A DNA stretch of 64,000 nucleotides. Source: Pseudomonas fluorescens (GTDB taxonomy: Bacteria; Pseudomonadota; Gammaproteobacteria; Pseudomonadales; Pseudomonadaceae). Within the stretch, counting starts at the first letter, position 1, and each line of letters opens with the position of its first letter. A program made the position numbers and the translations under genes. Below the pieces are notes generated by a model. That model was not told the origin of the DNA. It saw only the letters and a program-made list of their open reading frames with translations, and did not search any database. Shown piece after piece: positions 56,058 to 64,000 of the stretch. The stretch covers positions 1 through 64,000 of the forward strand of contig NZ_VCNJ01000002.1 in assembly GCF_005938625.1 (NCBI RefSeq). The letters are read 5' to 3'.

Positions 56058-57665
56058 TCAGTGACGGAAGTGGCGCATGCCGGTAAATACCATCGCGATA
56101 CCGGCTTCATCAGCAGCGGCAATCACTTCCGCATCACGCATCGAGCCACCCGGCTGGATCACTGCAGTGATCCCTACCTTGGCTGCGTTGTCGAGGCCGT
56201 CGCGGAACGGGAAGAACGCGTCGGAGGCCATCACCGAACCGGCCACTTGCAGACCGGCGTGCTCAGCCTTGATCGCAGCGATACGCGCCGAGTTTACGCG
56301 GCTCATCTGGCCAGCGCCGACACCGATGGTCTGACGGTTCTTGGCGTAGACGATGGCATTGGACTTAACGTACTTGGCGACCTTCCAGGCGAAGATCAGA
56401 TCATGGATTTCCTGTTCGGTCGGCGCGCGTTTGGTCACGACTTTCAGGTCATCGGCGCTGATCATGCCGATGTCACGGCTCTGCACCAGCAGACCGCCGT
56501 TGACGCGCTTGTAGTCCCAGGCAGCAGCGCGGTCAGCCGACCACTCGCCGCAGGCCAGCAGGCGCACGTTGGCTTTGGCTGCAACAATGGCGCGGGCCTC
56601 TTCGCTGACGCTTGGGGCGATGATCACTTCAACGAACTGACGCTCGACGATCGCTTTGGCGGTCTCGGCATCCAGTTCACGGTTGAAAGCGATGATGCCG
56701 CCGAACGCCGATTCGGTATCGGTGGCGTAAGCCAGTTCGTAGGCCTGACGGATGCCGCCTTCAGCGTCCGGGCTGACCGCCACGCCGCACGGGTTGGCGT
56801 GCTTGACGATGACGCAGGCTGGCTTGACGAAGCTCTTCACGCACTCCAGTGCGGCGTCGGTGTCGGCCACGTTGTTGTACGACAGTTCTTTGCCTTGCAG
56901 TTGGGTCGCGGTGGCGATGCCGACTTCGGCAGGCTTGGTTTCCACGTAGAACGCCGCGCTCTGGTGCGGGTTCTCGCCGTAACGCATTTCCTGGGCCTTG
57001 ATGAACTGGCTGTTGAAGGTGCGCGGGAATTCGCTGCGGCCTTCAGTGCTCAGGGTTTCAGCGGCCTGATTCACGGTGCCCATGTAGTTGGCGATCATGC
57101 CGTCGTAGGCAGCGGTGTGTTCGAACGCCTTGAGCATCAGGTCGAAACGCTGAGCGTAGGTCAGGCCGCCGGCTTTCAGGCCTTCGAGGACGCTGGCGTA
57201 ATCGCTGGCATTCACCACGATTGCTACGTCTTTATGGTTTTTCGCTGCCGAACGGACCATGGTCGGGCCGCCGATGTCGATGTTTTCGATGGCGGTCGGC
57301 AGGTCGCAGCCTGGCTTGTTGATGGTGGCTTCGAACGGATAGAGGTTAACGGCAACCAGATCGATCGGCTTGATGCCGTGCTCGCTCATGATTGCATCGT
57401 CGATACCGCGACGACCGAGGATGCCGCCGTGGATTTTCGGGTGCAGGGTTTTCACCCGACCGTCCATCATCTCGGCGAAACCGGTGTAATCCGCGACTTC
57501 CACAGCGGCTACGCCGTTGTCCTGCAGCAGCTTGAACGTCCCGCCGGTGGAGAGGATCTCGACGCCCAGAGCTTCAAGCTCCTTGGCGAATTCGAGGATC
57601 CCGGTCTTGTCGGAAACGCTGATCAAGGCGCGGCGGATCGGCAGGCGGGTAGTCTGGTCGGTCAT
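56058..57665 (-). CDS. purH: Bifunctional AICAR transformylase / IMP cyclohydrolase PurH
   Basis: PurH performs the last two steps of IMP synthesis. The 535-residue product has the N-terminal cyclohydrolase ([43 protein letters not shown]) and the C-terminal transformylase ([10 protein letters not shown], with the catalytic lysine-histidine, and [15 protein letters not shown]). It ends [14 protein letters not shown] as in the family. The ATG at 57665 gives the normal [14 protein letters not shown]; an ATG four codons earlier lacks a ribosome site. Confidence 0.98.
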   Translation of the reverse strand: MTDQTTRLPIRRALISVSDKTGILEFAKELEALGVEILSTGGTFKLLQDNGVAAVEVADYTGFAEMMDGRVKTLHPKIHGGILGRRGIDDAIMSEHGIKPIDLVAVNLYPFEATINKPGCDLPTAIENIDIGGPTMVRSAAKNHKDVAIVVNASDYASVLEGLKAGGLTYAQRFDLMLKAFEHTAAYDGMIANYMGTVNQAAETLSTEGRSEFPRTFNSQFIKAQEMRYGENPHQSAAFYVETKPAEVGIATATQLQGKELSYNNVADTDAALECVKSFVKPACVIVKHANPCGVAVSPDAEGGIRQAYELAYATDTESAFGGIIAFNRELDAETAKAIVERQFVEVIIAPSVSEEARAIVAAKANVRLLACGEWSADRAAAWDYKRVNGGLLVQSRDIGMISADDLKVVTKRAPTEQEIHDLIFAWKVAKYVKSNAIVYAKNRQTIGVGAGQMSRVNSARIAAIKAEHAGLQVAGSVMASDAFFPFRDGLDNAAKVGITAVIQPGGSMRDAEVIAAADEAGIAMVFTGMRHFRH

Positions 57666-57697
57666 CTCAATTTCCATCAAAAGCAAAGGAAGTCAGC

Positions 57698-57732
57698 AAA
57701 AAAGGCGACCGTTTTTTACGCGGGCGCCTTTC
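57698..57732 (-). terminator. Terminator/attenuator between fis and purH
   Basis: On the minus strand AAGGCGCCCG pairs with CGGTCGCCTT (one mismatch) around an A-rich loop and is followed by a run of T. It lies just beyond the fis stop and about 35 bases before the purH ATG. Confidence 0.75.
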
Positions 57733-57748
57733 TGGTTTGATTGAATGC

Positions 57749-58069
57749 TTACAGCAGATCGTACTGCTTGAGTTTCTTGCGCAGCGTGCCGCGGTTAAGT
57801 CCCAGCAGCTCACTGGCCTTGGTCTGGTTGCCCTTGACGTAGTTCATCACGCTTTCGAGCAGGGGAGCCTCGACTTCGGAGAGCACCAGGTTGTACACAT
57901 CCGTGACGGACGCGCCCTCAAGGTGGGCGAAATAATTGTGCAGCGCCTTCTCGACACTCCCGCGAAGGGTCTGACCTTCTTCGCTCGGGGTATTGAGGTG
58001 CTGTTTCAAATTCACGTTGTCGCTCACGGGTGTTGTTCCACTCACTAAAGTCTCGGTCATCATCGTCAT
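57749..58069 (-). CDS. fis: Nucleoid-associated protein Fis
   Basis: Fis bends DNA and controls rRNA and other growth-phase genes. The 106-residue product has the dimerisation helices ([18 protein letters not shown]) and the C-terminal helix-turn-helix [20 protein letters not shown]. The ATG at 58069 overlaps the dusB stop as ATGA; the dusB-fis pair is conserved in gamma-proteobacteria, and fis is usually expressed from the dusB promoter. Internal ATGs two and three codons later are possible. Confidence 0.97.
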   Translation of the reverse strand: MTMMTETLVSGTTPVSDNVNLKQHLNTPSEEGQTLRGSVEKALHNYFAHLEGASVTDVYNLVLSEVEAPLLESVMNYVKGNQTKASELLGLNRGTLRKKLKQYDLL

Positions 58070-59076
58070 GCGGCCACCCCTTCTTCGTCCCCTGTCAGGC
58101 TCTTGTAACGTTCAGCGAAGAACTCCCGAACGTTGGCGCATTGTGTTTCCGTACCATCCAAACGATTGAAGTGGGCGCGAAATTCCCTGGCGCCCGGCAA
58201 GGTTGCGAGATACCAGCCCACATGCTTGCGCGCAATGCGCACGCCCATCACATCCCCATAGAAAGCGTGAAGTGCGGCCAGATGCTCTAGCAGTATGTGT
58301 TCCACCTCGATCAGCTCCGGTGCCGGCAATTTCTCGCCGGTACGCAGGAAGTGTTCGATCTCGCGAAAAATCCATGGCCGCCCTTGGGCGGCGCGGCCTA
58401 CCAACAGGCCATCGGCACCGGTTGCGTCAAGGACGTAACGGGCCTTTTCCGGCGAATCGATATCGCCATTGGCAAATACCGGGATCGACACGGCCTGCTT
58501 GATTGCAGCAATCGTGTCGTACTCGGCTTCACCCTTGTACAGATCGGCGCGAGTGCGGCCATGCACTGCCAGCGCGGTGATCCCGGCCTGCTCGGCGATC
58601 TTCGCCACGGTCAGACCGTTCTTGTTGTCGCGATCCCAACCGGTGCGGATCTTCAGGGTGACCGGCACATCAACCGCAGCCACTACGGCCTGCAGGATCT
58701 CGGTCACCAGTGCTTCGTCCTTCAACAACGCGGAACCGGCGGCCTTGTTGCAGACCTTCTTTGCCGGGCAACCCATGTTGATATCAATAATCTGTGCGCC
58801 CAGTTCGACGTTGGCCCGGGCTGCATCCGCCAGCATTTGTGCATCACCACCGGCAATCTGTACCGAGCGTGGCTCGGGATCGCCTTCGTGGATCATGCGC
58901 ATGCGCGACTTGCGGGTGTTCCACAGGCTCATGTCACTGGTGACCATTTCCGAGACTACAAGCCCTGCGCCCAGACGCTTGCACAGCTGACGAAAGGGCT
59001 GATCGGTGACGCCCGCCATCGGGGCGAGAATCAAGCCGTTCTGCAATGTGTATGGGCCGATGCGTACCGCCGACAT
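58066..59076 (-). CDS. dusB: tRNA-dihydrouridine synthase DusB
   Basis: DusB reduces uridine to dihydrouridine in the tRNA D-loop using FMN and NADPH. The 336-residue TIM-barrel product has [16 protein letters not shown], the catalytic cysteine C103 in [29 protein letters not shown], and [16 protein letters not shown] with [15 protein letters not shown]. It is the promoter-proximal gene of the dusB-fis operon. The 185-base gap upstream shows no gene. Confidence 0.96.
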   Translation of the reverse strand: MSAVRIGPYTLQNGLILAPMAGVTDQPFRQLCKRLGAGLVVSEMVTSDMSLWNTRKSRMRMIHEGDPEPRSVQIAGGDAQMLADAARANVELGAQIIDINMGCPAKKVCNKAAGSALLKDEALVTEILQAVVAAVDVPVTLKIRTGWDRDNKNGLTVAKIAEQAGITALAVHGRTRADLYKGEAEYDTIAAIKQAVSIPVFANGDIDSPEKARYVLDATGADGLLVGRAAQGRPWIFREIEHFLRTGEKLPAPELIEVEHILLEHLAALHAFYGDVMGVRIARKHVGWYLATLPGAREFRAHFNRLDGTETQCANVREFFAERYKSLTGDEEGVAA

Positions 59077-59261
59077 AGGACTTCCCTGAGGTGGGGCCGG
59101 ATCATGAGAGTTCGAAAAAGGGTTGGCATGATACCCGCTCTCGATGACTGGATAAAGGCTGAATTGAACAAAATCTGAACAGTTATTCTGTTATCGCCAC
59201 CGGTTTGGTTGTGGGTAGCAAAGTCAGAAAACCGCCGTCAATTCGAAAGCGACACAGGGAT

Positions 59262-60530
59262 TCACTCGGGCGAGTGGAAACTCAGGCTGTAATTCACCGC
59301 TTTGGGGCCTGGATCGAGAATATCCAGCGCGATGTGGATCGGCGTCTGCGGCGGCATTTCCGCCAGACCTTCGAGGTCCCCTCTCAGGTATTCGCCGGGT
59401 TTGAAGCGACGACTGGCGATCAGGTGGCCGTTTAGGTCGGCGAAGCGCAGTTCCAGTAATGGAAACGGCTGAGAGAACGTCGCACGGTTGTAAATGATCG
59501 CATCGACCACCAGCGCGCCATTGAACTCCGGATGGCTGCGCACCACCAGATTGCTGCTCTTGATTCGGGCGATATCGACTTTGGACGGCACCGTGCAGCC
59601 GATCTGCGGGCAGATTTGCTGGAACCACGGGCGGTATTGATCCTGTCGGGCCAGCTCATCGAAGTGATAAGAGATGTACTGGGCAGCCAGTCCGCCTGCC
59701 GCCAGTAAGACCAGCGCCAGCCAAAGCAAGCGGCGTCCCCACGGCGAGCGGCGTTTCTGCCAGTCCAGTTGCAGCGGGTCGTCGGTCAGGTCCTGCAGGA
59801 CTTCGGCGCGTACGCCGGGTTCTGCGCGCTCGCGTTTTTTGCGCAGCGGCTCAATCGATGGCAAATCGTCGTCATCGGGTTTGTTGCTGGCCGACAAGCG
59901 TTCGCGGCGGGCATTGGGGTCGATCGGGTCGTGCAGGCGTAGATGCGGGATCGCCGGTTCGTCATCCAGGTCCACCGGTTCCAGTGACAGCGAAGGCTCG
60001 GTGCGCTCGGATTTGACCGGCTCAATGTCGTCGATCTGCGGCTCGTCTTGCGGTTCAGGCAGCCGCTCGTCAGCAGGTTCGCTGAACAGACTGCCTGGCC
60101 ATGCCGCGTCATCCGGCTCCGGGCTGTCGCGACGGGCACTCAGGGAGTCTTCGCGCGTGCGTCCCAGTTCGGTGGCGGGCTGGATTTCCCGTTGTTCGAG
60201 GCGGGCCAGTTCTTCGTCAAGGTCGAGGCTGTCGAGGTCAAGCGCCGAGGCGTTCCATTGCTTTTGGCTGATGGCGCGCGGCTCGGGCTGCTCGATGATG
60301 GGCGGCGGCTCGACAGCCGACGGCGCTTCGTCCGGCAATGCAACAAGGGGCCGCGCAACCGGTGTCACCGCGTCCTTGCCGGCATGTTGTTCCAGCAGCT
60401 GCTTGGCGGCGTTGAACACTTGCAGGCAAGAGCCGCAGCGAACCACCCCGCGGGCCACGCTCAATTGAGCATGGCTGACACGGAAACTGGTTTGGCAATG
60501 CGGGCACTGGGTGACGAAACTGTCGGTCAT
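59262..60530 (-). CDS. DUF3426 zinc-ribbon membrane protein
   Basis: The 422-residue protein begins with an MJ0042-type zinc finger (CPHCQTSFRVS and VRCGSCLQVFNA, cysteines at about 9, 12, 32 and 35). A long acidic, proline-rich low-complexity region follows (about 50-270), then one membrane helix (LLWLALVLLAAGGLAAQYIS) and a C-terminal DUF3426 domain. The function is unknown; it may sense a metal or scaffold an inner-membrane complex. Located between prmA and dusB, as commonly seen in Pseudomonas. Confidence 0.87.
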   Translation of the reverse strand: MTDSFVTQCPHCQTSFRVSHAQLSVARGVVRCGSCLQVFNAAKQLLEQHAGKDAVTPVARPLVALPDEAPSAVEPPPIIEQPEPRAISQKQWNASALDLDSLDLDEELARLEQREIQPATELGRTREDSLSARRDSPEPDDAAWPGSLFSEPADERLPEPQDEPQIDDIEPVKSERTEPSLSLEPVDLDDEPAIPHLRLHDPIDPNARRERLSASNKPDDDDLPSIEPLRKKRERAEPGVRAEVLQDLTDDPLQLDWQKRRSPWGRRLLWLALVLLAAGGLAAQYISYHFDELARQDQYRPWFQQICPQIGCTVPSKVDIARIKSSNLVVRSHPEFNGALVVDAIIYNRATFSQPFPLLELRFADLNGHLIASRRFKPGEYLRGDLEGLAEMPPQTPIHIALDILDPGPKAVNYSLSFHSPE

Positions 60531-60560
60531 GCGGCGATCCGGATTATGCAGGCGGTCATA

Positions 60561-61439
60561 TTAACGCCGACGGCCGGTGATGCGCACCCAGCCATCGCGA
60601 TTGGCGATCGGGTCGAGATCAAAGTCCTGCGCATAAGCGGCAGCGACTTCATCACCTTGTTCGGCGAGGATGCCCGACAGCGCCAGACGTCCACCGGACT
60701 TGACCAGCCCGGAGAGTTGCGGCGCCAGCGAAACCAGCGGGCCGGCGAGAATGTTGGCGACCAGCACGTCGGCTTGAACTTGCGGCAGATCTTCCGGCAA
60801 GTACAGCGGGAACAGCTCATCGGCAATGTTGTTGCGCCCGGCGTTGTCGCGCGAAGCTTCCAGCGCCTGCACGTCGATGTCGGTGCCGACGGCTTCCTTG
60901 GCGCCGAGCAGCAGGGCGGCAATTGCCAGAATCCCCGAGCCGCAACCGAAATCGAGCACGTTGCAGTCTTTCAAGTCCTGACCGTCGAGCCATTCCAGGC
61001 ACAGCGCGGTGGTCGGGTGTGTGCCGGTGCCGAAGGCGAGGCCCGGATCCAGCAGCAAGTTGACCGCATCAGGTTCCGGCGCGGCGTGCCAGCTCGGCAC
61101 GATCCACAGGCGCTGACCGAAACGCATCGGCTCAAAACCGTCCATCCAGCTGCGTTCCCAATCCTGATCTTCGATGACTTCGCTGTGATGCTCAGGCAGC
61201 GGGCTGCCGGTCAGCAGTTCCAGATGGGCCAGAACCGGTGCCGGTTCGGTGCCGCCTTCGAACAGCGCCAACAGGTGGGTGTGTGCCCACAGCGGTGTGG
61301 TATTGAGTTCCGGCTCGAAGATCGGCTGATCTTCGGCGTCCATGAAGGTCACCGAAACGGCGCCCACTTCAAGGAAAGCGTCTTCGTAGGTTTCGGCTTG
61401 TTCCGGGCTGATGGCGAGACGTACTTGCAGCCAAGGCAT
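60561..61439 (-). CDS. prmA: Ribosomal protein L11 methyltransferase PrmA
   Basis: PrmA trimethylates ribosomal protein L11 with SAM. The 292-residue product starts [20 protein letters not shown]. The SAM domain has [21 protein letters not shown] and [20 protein letters not shown], and [14 protein letters not shown] is the family NPPF-like motif region. The ATG at 61439 has AAGGTG seven bases upstream; a longer frame upstream runs into REP DNA. Confidence 0.96.
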   Translation of the reverse strand: MPWLQVRLAISPEQAETYEDAFLEVGAVSVTFMDAEDQPIFEPELNTTPLWAHTHLLALFEGGTEPAPVLAHLELLTGSPLPEHHSEVIEDQDWERSWMDGFEPMRFGQRLWIVPSWHAAPEPDAVNLLLDPGLAFGTGTHPTTALCLEWLDGQDLKDCNVLDFGCGSGILAIAALLLGAKEAVGTDIDVQALEASRDNAGRNNIADELFPLYLPEDLPQVQADVLVANILAGPLVSLAPQLSGLVKSGGRLALSGILAEQGDEVAAAYAQDFDLDPIANRDGWVRITGRRR

Positions 61440-61536
61440 GGCGGGCACCTTTGAAAAATATTGATTGCAGCCTAGCGGCCGGCGAGAAGCGCGCAAGTTT
61501 ACGCGAGCGCGCGGCAGAACACGAACATGGTTGAAG

Positions 61537-61574
61537 ATCAAAAGATCGCAGCCTTCGGCAGCTCCTACAGGGGG
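61537..61574. repeat. Single REP copy (GATCGCAGCCTTCGGCAGC family)
   Basis: One unpaired copy, ATCAAAAGATCGCAGCCTTC through CTCCTACAGGGGG, lies between prmA and accC. Confidence 0.8.
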
Positions 61575-61642
61575 AGTGCAGCGACTTCCATGGTGACTTG
61601 CACGGTGACTTCCATGGCGGGCTTTTGAAACCCGCAGAAACA

Positions 61643-61668
61643 ACAAAGCCGCCCGAAGGCGGCTTTGT
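61643..61668 (-). terminator. Terminator of accB-accC
   Basis: ACAAAGCCGCC and GGCGGCTTTGT form an 11-bp stem around a CGAA tetraloop about 18 bases beyond the accC stop. On the minus strand it is followed by a T-rich stretch. Confidence 0.85.
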
Positions 61669-61685
61669 CTGGTGCGGGCCGAAGC

Positions 61686-63044
61686 TTAGTGCTTCTCGCC
61701 AGCCAGCTTGTGCTCGAGGTAGTGAATGTTCACACCACCCTTGCAGAAGCCTTCGTCGCGAACCAGATCACGGTGCAGCGGGATGTTGGTCTTGATCCCG
61801 TCCACCACGATTTCGTCCAGGGCATTGCGCATGCGTGCCATGGCTTCGTCGCGGGTGGCGCCGTAAGTGATCAGCTTGCCGATCAGCGAGTCGTAGTTCG
61901 GTGGAACCGCATAACCGCTGTACAGGTGCGAGTCGACGCGAACGCCGTTGCCGCCTGGTGCGTGGAAATGCTTGACCGTGCCCGGGCTCGGCATGAAGGT
62001 TTTCGGGTCTTCAGCGTTGATCCGGCATTCCAGCGAGTGACCGCGGATAACCACATCATCCTGGGTGAACGACAGCTTGTTGCCGGCGGCGATGCTGAGC
62101 ATCTCCTTGACGATGTCGATACCGGTGACCATTTCCGAGACCGGGTGCTCCACCTGAACACGGGTGTTCATTTCGATGAAGTAGAAACGACCGTTCTCGT
62201 AGAGAAACTCGAAAGTACCCGCGCCACGGTAGCCGATGTCGATGCACGCCTTGACGCAGCGAGCCAGTACTTCCTCGCGAGCCTTCTCGTCGATGCCCGG
62301 TGCCGGCGCTTCTTCGAGGACTTTCTGGTGACGACGTTGCAGCGAGCAATCGCGGTCGCCCAGATGGATCGCGTGACCCTGACCGTCGGAAAGAACCTGC
62401 ACTTCCACGTGACGCGGGTTGGTCAGGAATTTTTCCAGATAGACCATCGGGTTGCCGAACGCCGCGCCAGCTTCGGTGCGGGTCAGTTTGGCGAAGGCGA
62501 TCAGGTCTTCTTCCTTGTGCACGACGCGCATGCCGCGACCACCACCGCCGCCAGCGGCTTTGATGATCACCGGGTAGCCGACTTCGCGACCGATGCGCAG
62601 CGCCGTTTCTTCGTCTTCCGGCAACGGGCCGTCAGAACCTGGAACGGTCGGTACGCCTGCTTCGATCATCGCGTGCTTGGCCGAAACCTTGTCGCCCATC
62701 AGGCGAATGGTGTCGGCTTTCGGGCCGATGAAAGCGAAGCCGGAGTTCTCGACCTGCTCGGCAAAATCGGCGTTTTCCGCGAGGAAACCGTAGCCTGGGT
62801 GAATGGCGGTGGCGCCAGTCACTTCGGCGGCAGCGATGATGGCCGGGATGTGCAGGTAGGACTGAGCGGCAGACGCCGGGCCGATGCAGACGGATTCGTC
62901 TGCCAGACCCAGGTGCATCAGCTCTTTGTCGGCCTTGGAGTAAACGGCGACGGTCTTGATGCCCATCTCTTTGCAGGCACGCAGAATCCGCAGGGCGATC
63001 TCACCGCGGTTAGCGATCAGAACTTTTTCCAACTTCGCAGTCAT
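61686..63044 (-). CDS. accC: Acetyl-CoA carboxylase biotin carboxylase subunit AccC
   Basis: AccC carboxylates the biotin of AccB with bicarbonate and ATP in fatty-acid synthesis. The 452-residue ATP-grasp product has [20 protein letters not shown], the glycine-rich lid [19 protein letters not shown], the catalytic [18 protein letters not shown] and [13 protein letters not shown]. The ATG at 63044 gives the usual N-terminus. It follows accB by 17 bases in the same operon. Confidence 0.98.
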   Translation of the reverse strand: MTAKLEKVLIANRGEIALRILRACKEMGIKTVAVYSKADKELMHLGLADESVCIGPASAAQSYLHIPAIIAAAEVTGATAIHPGYGFLAENADFAEQVENSGFAFIGPKADTIRLMGDKVSAKHAMIEAGVPTVPGSDGPLPEDEETALRIGREVGYPVIIKAAGGGGGRGMRVVHKEEDLIAFAKLTRTEAGAAFGNPMVYLEKFLTNPRHVEVQVLSDGQGHAIHLGDRDCSLQRRHQKVLEEAPAPGIDEKAREEVLARCVKACIDIGYRGAGTFEFLYENGRFYFIEMNTRVQVEHPVSEMVTGIDIVKEMLSIAAGNKLSFTQDDVVIRGHSLECRINAEDPKTFMPSPGTVKHFHAPGGNGVRVDSHLYSGYAVPPNYDSLIGKLITYGATRDEAMARMRNALDEIVVDGIKTNIPLHRDLVRDEGFCKGGVNIHYLEHKLAGEKH

Positions 63045-63061
63045 CAAAGGCTCTCCGCAGT

Positions 63062-63520
63062 TCAAACGATGGTGAACAGCGGTTGGTCGTACTCAACCGG
63101 CTGGCCGTCTTCGACGAGGATGGACTCGATCACACCGCTGGTTTCAGCTTCGATGTGGTTCATCATCTTCATGGCTTCGACGATGCACAGAGTGTCGCCT
63201 TTCTTCACGGTCTGGCCGACTTCAACGAAGGCTGGCGAGGCTGGCGAAGATTTACGGTAGAAGGTGCCGACCATCGGCGAACGGGCAACAGTGCCGTTCA
63301 GCGCTGGAGCAGCAGCGGCTGCCGGGGCTGCAGCAGCAACCGGAGCAGCAACAGGCGCAGCGGCCGGTGCTTGCATCGGAGCCGGTGCGTAGTACTGCTG
63401 AGCCGGGGTCTTGCTGTGACGGCTGATGCGTACGGACTCTTCGCCTTCCTTGATCTCGAGCTCGTCGATGCCGGACTCTTCCAGCAATTCGATCAGTTTC
63501 TTAACTTTACGGATATCCAT
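63062..63520 (-). CDS. accB: Biotin carboxyl carrier protein AccB
   Basis: AccB carries the biotin between AccC and the carboxyltransferase. The 152-residue product has the N-terminal [20 protein letters not shown] helix, an Ala/Pro-rich linker (about 40-75), and the biotinyl domain with the biotinylation motif EAMKM (K118). The C-terminus has [20 protein letters not shown]. It is the first gene of accBC; aroQ is just upstream in the same direction. Confidence 0.98.
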   Translation of the reverse strand: MDIRKVKKLIELLEESGIDELEIKEGEESVRISRHSKTPAQQYYAPAPMQAPAAAPVAAPVAAAAPAAAAAPALNGTVARSPMVGTFYRKSSPASPAFVEVGQTVKKGDTLCIVEAMKMMNHIEAETSGVIESILVEDGQPVEYDQPLFTIV

Positions 63521-63568
63521 GAATCATCAACTCCCAAGGGTCGGTCAGGGGCGCTTAACGCTTGTAGT

Positions 63569-64000
63569 TCAAGTCGTTGCCTGTGTTTCAAGCTGTTCTA
63601 GTGCAGCCTCCAGGGCCAGTCGGTAACCGCTGGCGCCAAGGCCGCAGATCACTCCCACCGCTACGTCGGAGAAGTAAGAGTGATGGCGGAAAGGTTCGCG
63701 TTTGTGCACGTTGGACAAATGCACTTCGATGAATGGGATGCTCACTCCCAGCAACGCGTCACGTAATGCGACACTTGTGTGCGTAAAAGCTGCTGGATTG
63801 ATCAGAATGAAATCGACGCCTTCGCCGCGCGCGGCGTGGATGCGGTCGATCAATTCGTACTCGGCATTGCTTTGCAGATACAGCAGATGATGGCCGGCTT
63901 CACGGGCGCGGCGCTCCAGATCCTGATTGATCTGCGCCAGGGTCGTTGAACCGTAAGTACCGGGTTCGCGGGTGCCGAGCAGGTTCAGGTTGGGGCCGTG
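63569..64000 (-). CDS. aroQ: Type II 3-dehydroquinate dehydratase AroQ (5' end outside window)
   Basis: AroQ dehydrates 3-dehydroquinate in the shikimate pathway. The start lies beyond the right edge; the frame enters at [17 protein letters not shown], the active-site region whose missing N-terminus should be a few residues. The catalytic-loop segment, [22 protein letters not shown] and [20 protein letters not shown] are all present, as in the dodecameric type II enzyme. An internal TTG at 63853 is not the true start. It is 48 bases upstream of accB, as in other pseudomonads. Confidence 0.96.
   Translation of the reverse strand, partial: HGPNLNLLGTREPGTYGSTTLAQINQDLERRAREAGHHLLYLQSNAEYELIDRIHAARGEGVDFILINPAAFTHTSVALRDALLGVSIPFIEVHLSNVHKREPFRHHSYFSDVAVGVICGLGASGYRLALEAALEQLETQATT

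Overview
The window is chromosomal DNA of a Pseudomonas, most likely of the P. fluorescens group. The evidence is the high-G+C codon use, the urt-ure, retS-purD-purH-fis-dusB-prmA-accCB-aroQ and cobG/cobL neighbourhoods known from this genus, and many Pseudomonas-type intergenic REP repeats. I see no rRNA, tRNA, CRISPR array, IS element or prophage.

Bases 1-2391 (minus strand) hold urease accessory genes ureE-ureF-ureG and a cut-off ureJ/hupE, followed by a DesT/FabR-type regulator, a secreted 14-residue-repeat protein, an AsmA-like protein and a ferritin-like protein. Bases 7186-16583 are ordinary accessory chromosome: LysR regulator/azoreductase/SMR exporter, a Proteus-type lipase, a DMT transporter divergent from an AraC regulator, PsiF, a PerM-type permease, and the Hsp70/DnaJ set yegD-cbpA-cbpM with a probable sigma-32 promoter.

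Bases 16770-27003 (minus strand) form one long urea operon, urtABCDE-ureD-ureA-(two acetyltransferases)-ureB-ureC. A near-consensus sigma-54 promoter lies in front of urtA. UrtABCDE imports urea, UreABC hydrolyses it, and UreD with the distant UreEFG loads nickel. Four REP-type palindromes sit between its genes.

Bases 27260-32390 are a copper-acquisition cluster (two DUF2946 proteins, a PCu(A)C chaperone, an OprC-type TonB receptor, a PepSY membrane protein). A HigBA-like toxin-antitoxin pair and a cobalamin corrin-ring cluster follow (cobK-cbiD-cobL divergent from cobG-cobH-cobI-cbiG/cobJ).

Bases 41042-50964 are the most unusual part. A 2387-residue protein combines a clostridial TcdA/TcdB-type glycosyltransferase, an RCY-type cysteine protease resembling the MCF effector, a TcdA/TcdB-like pore-forming segment and an unrecognised beta-rich C-terminal half. 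Three small AT-richer genes of unknown function follow it and may be distant paralogues of each other. The block sits between otherwise housekeeping neighbourhoods and looks like an acquired virulence or anti-eukaryote island.

Bases 51052-64000 return to conserved core: marC, the hybrid sensor kinase retS, purD, purH, fis, dusB, a DUF3426 zinc-ribbon protein, prmA, accC, accB and the cut-off aroQ.
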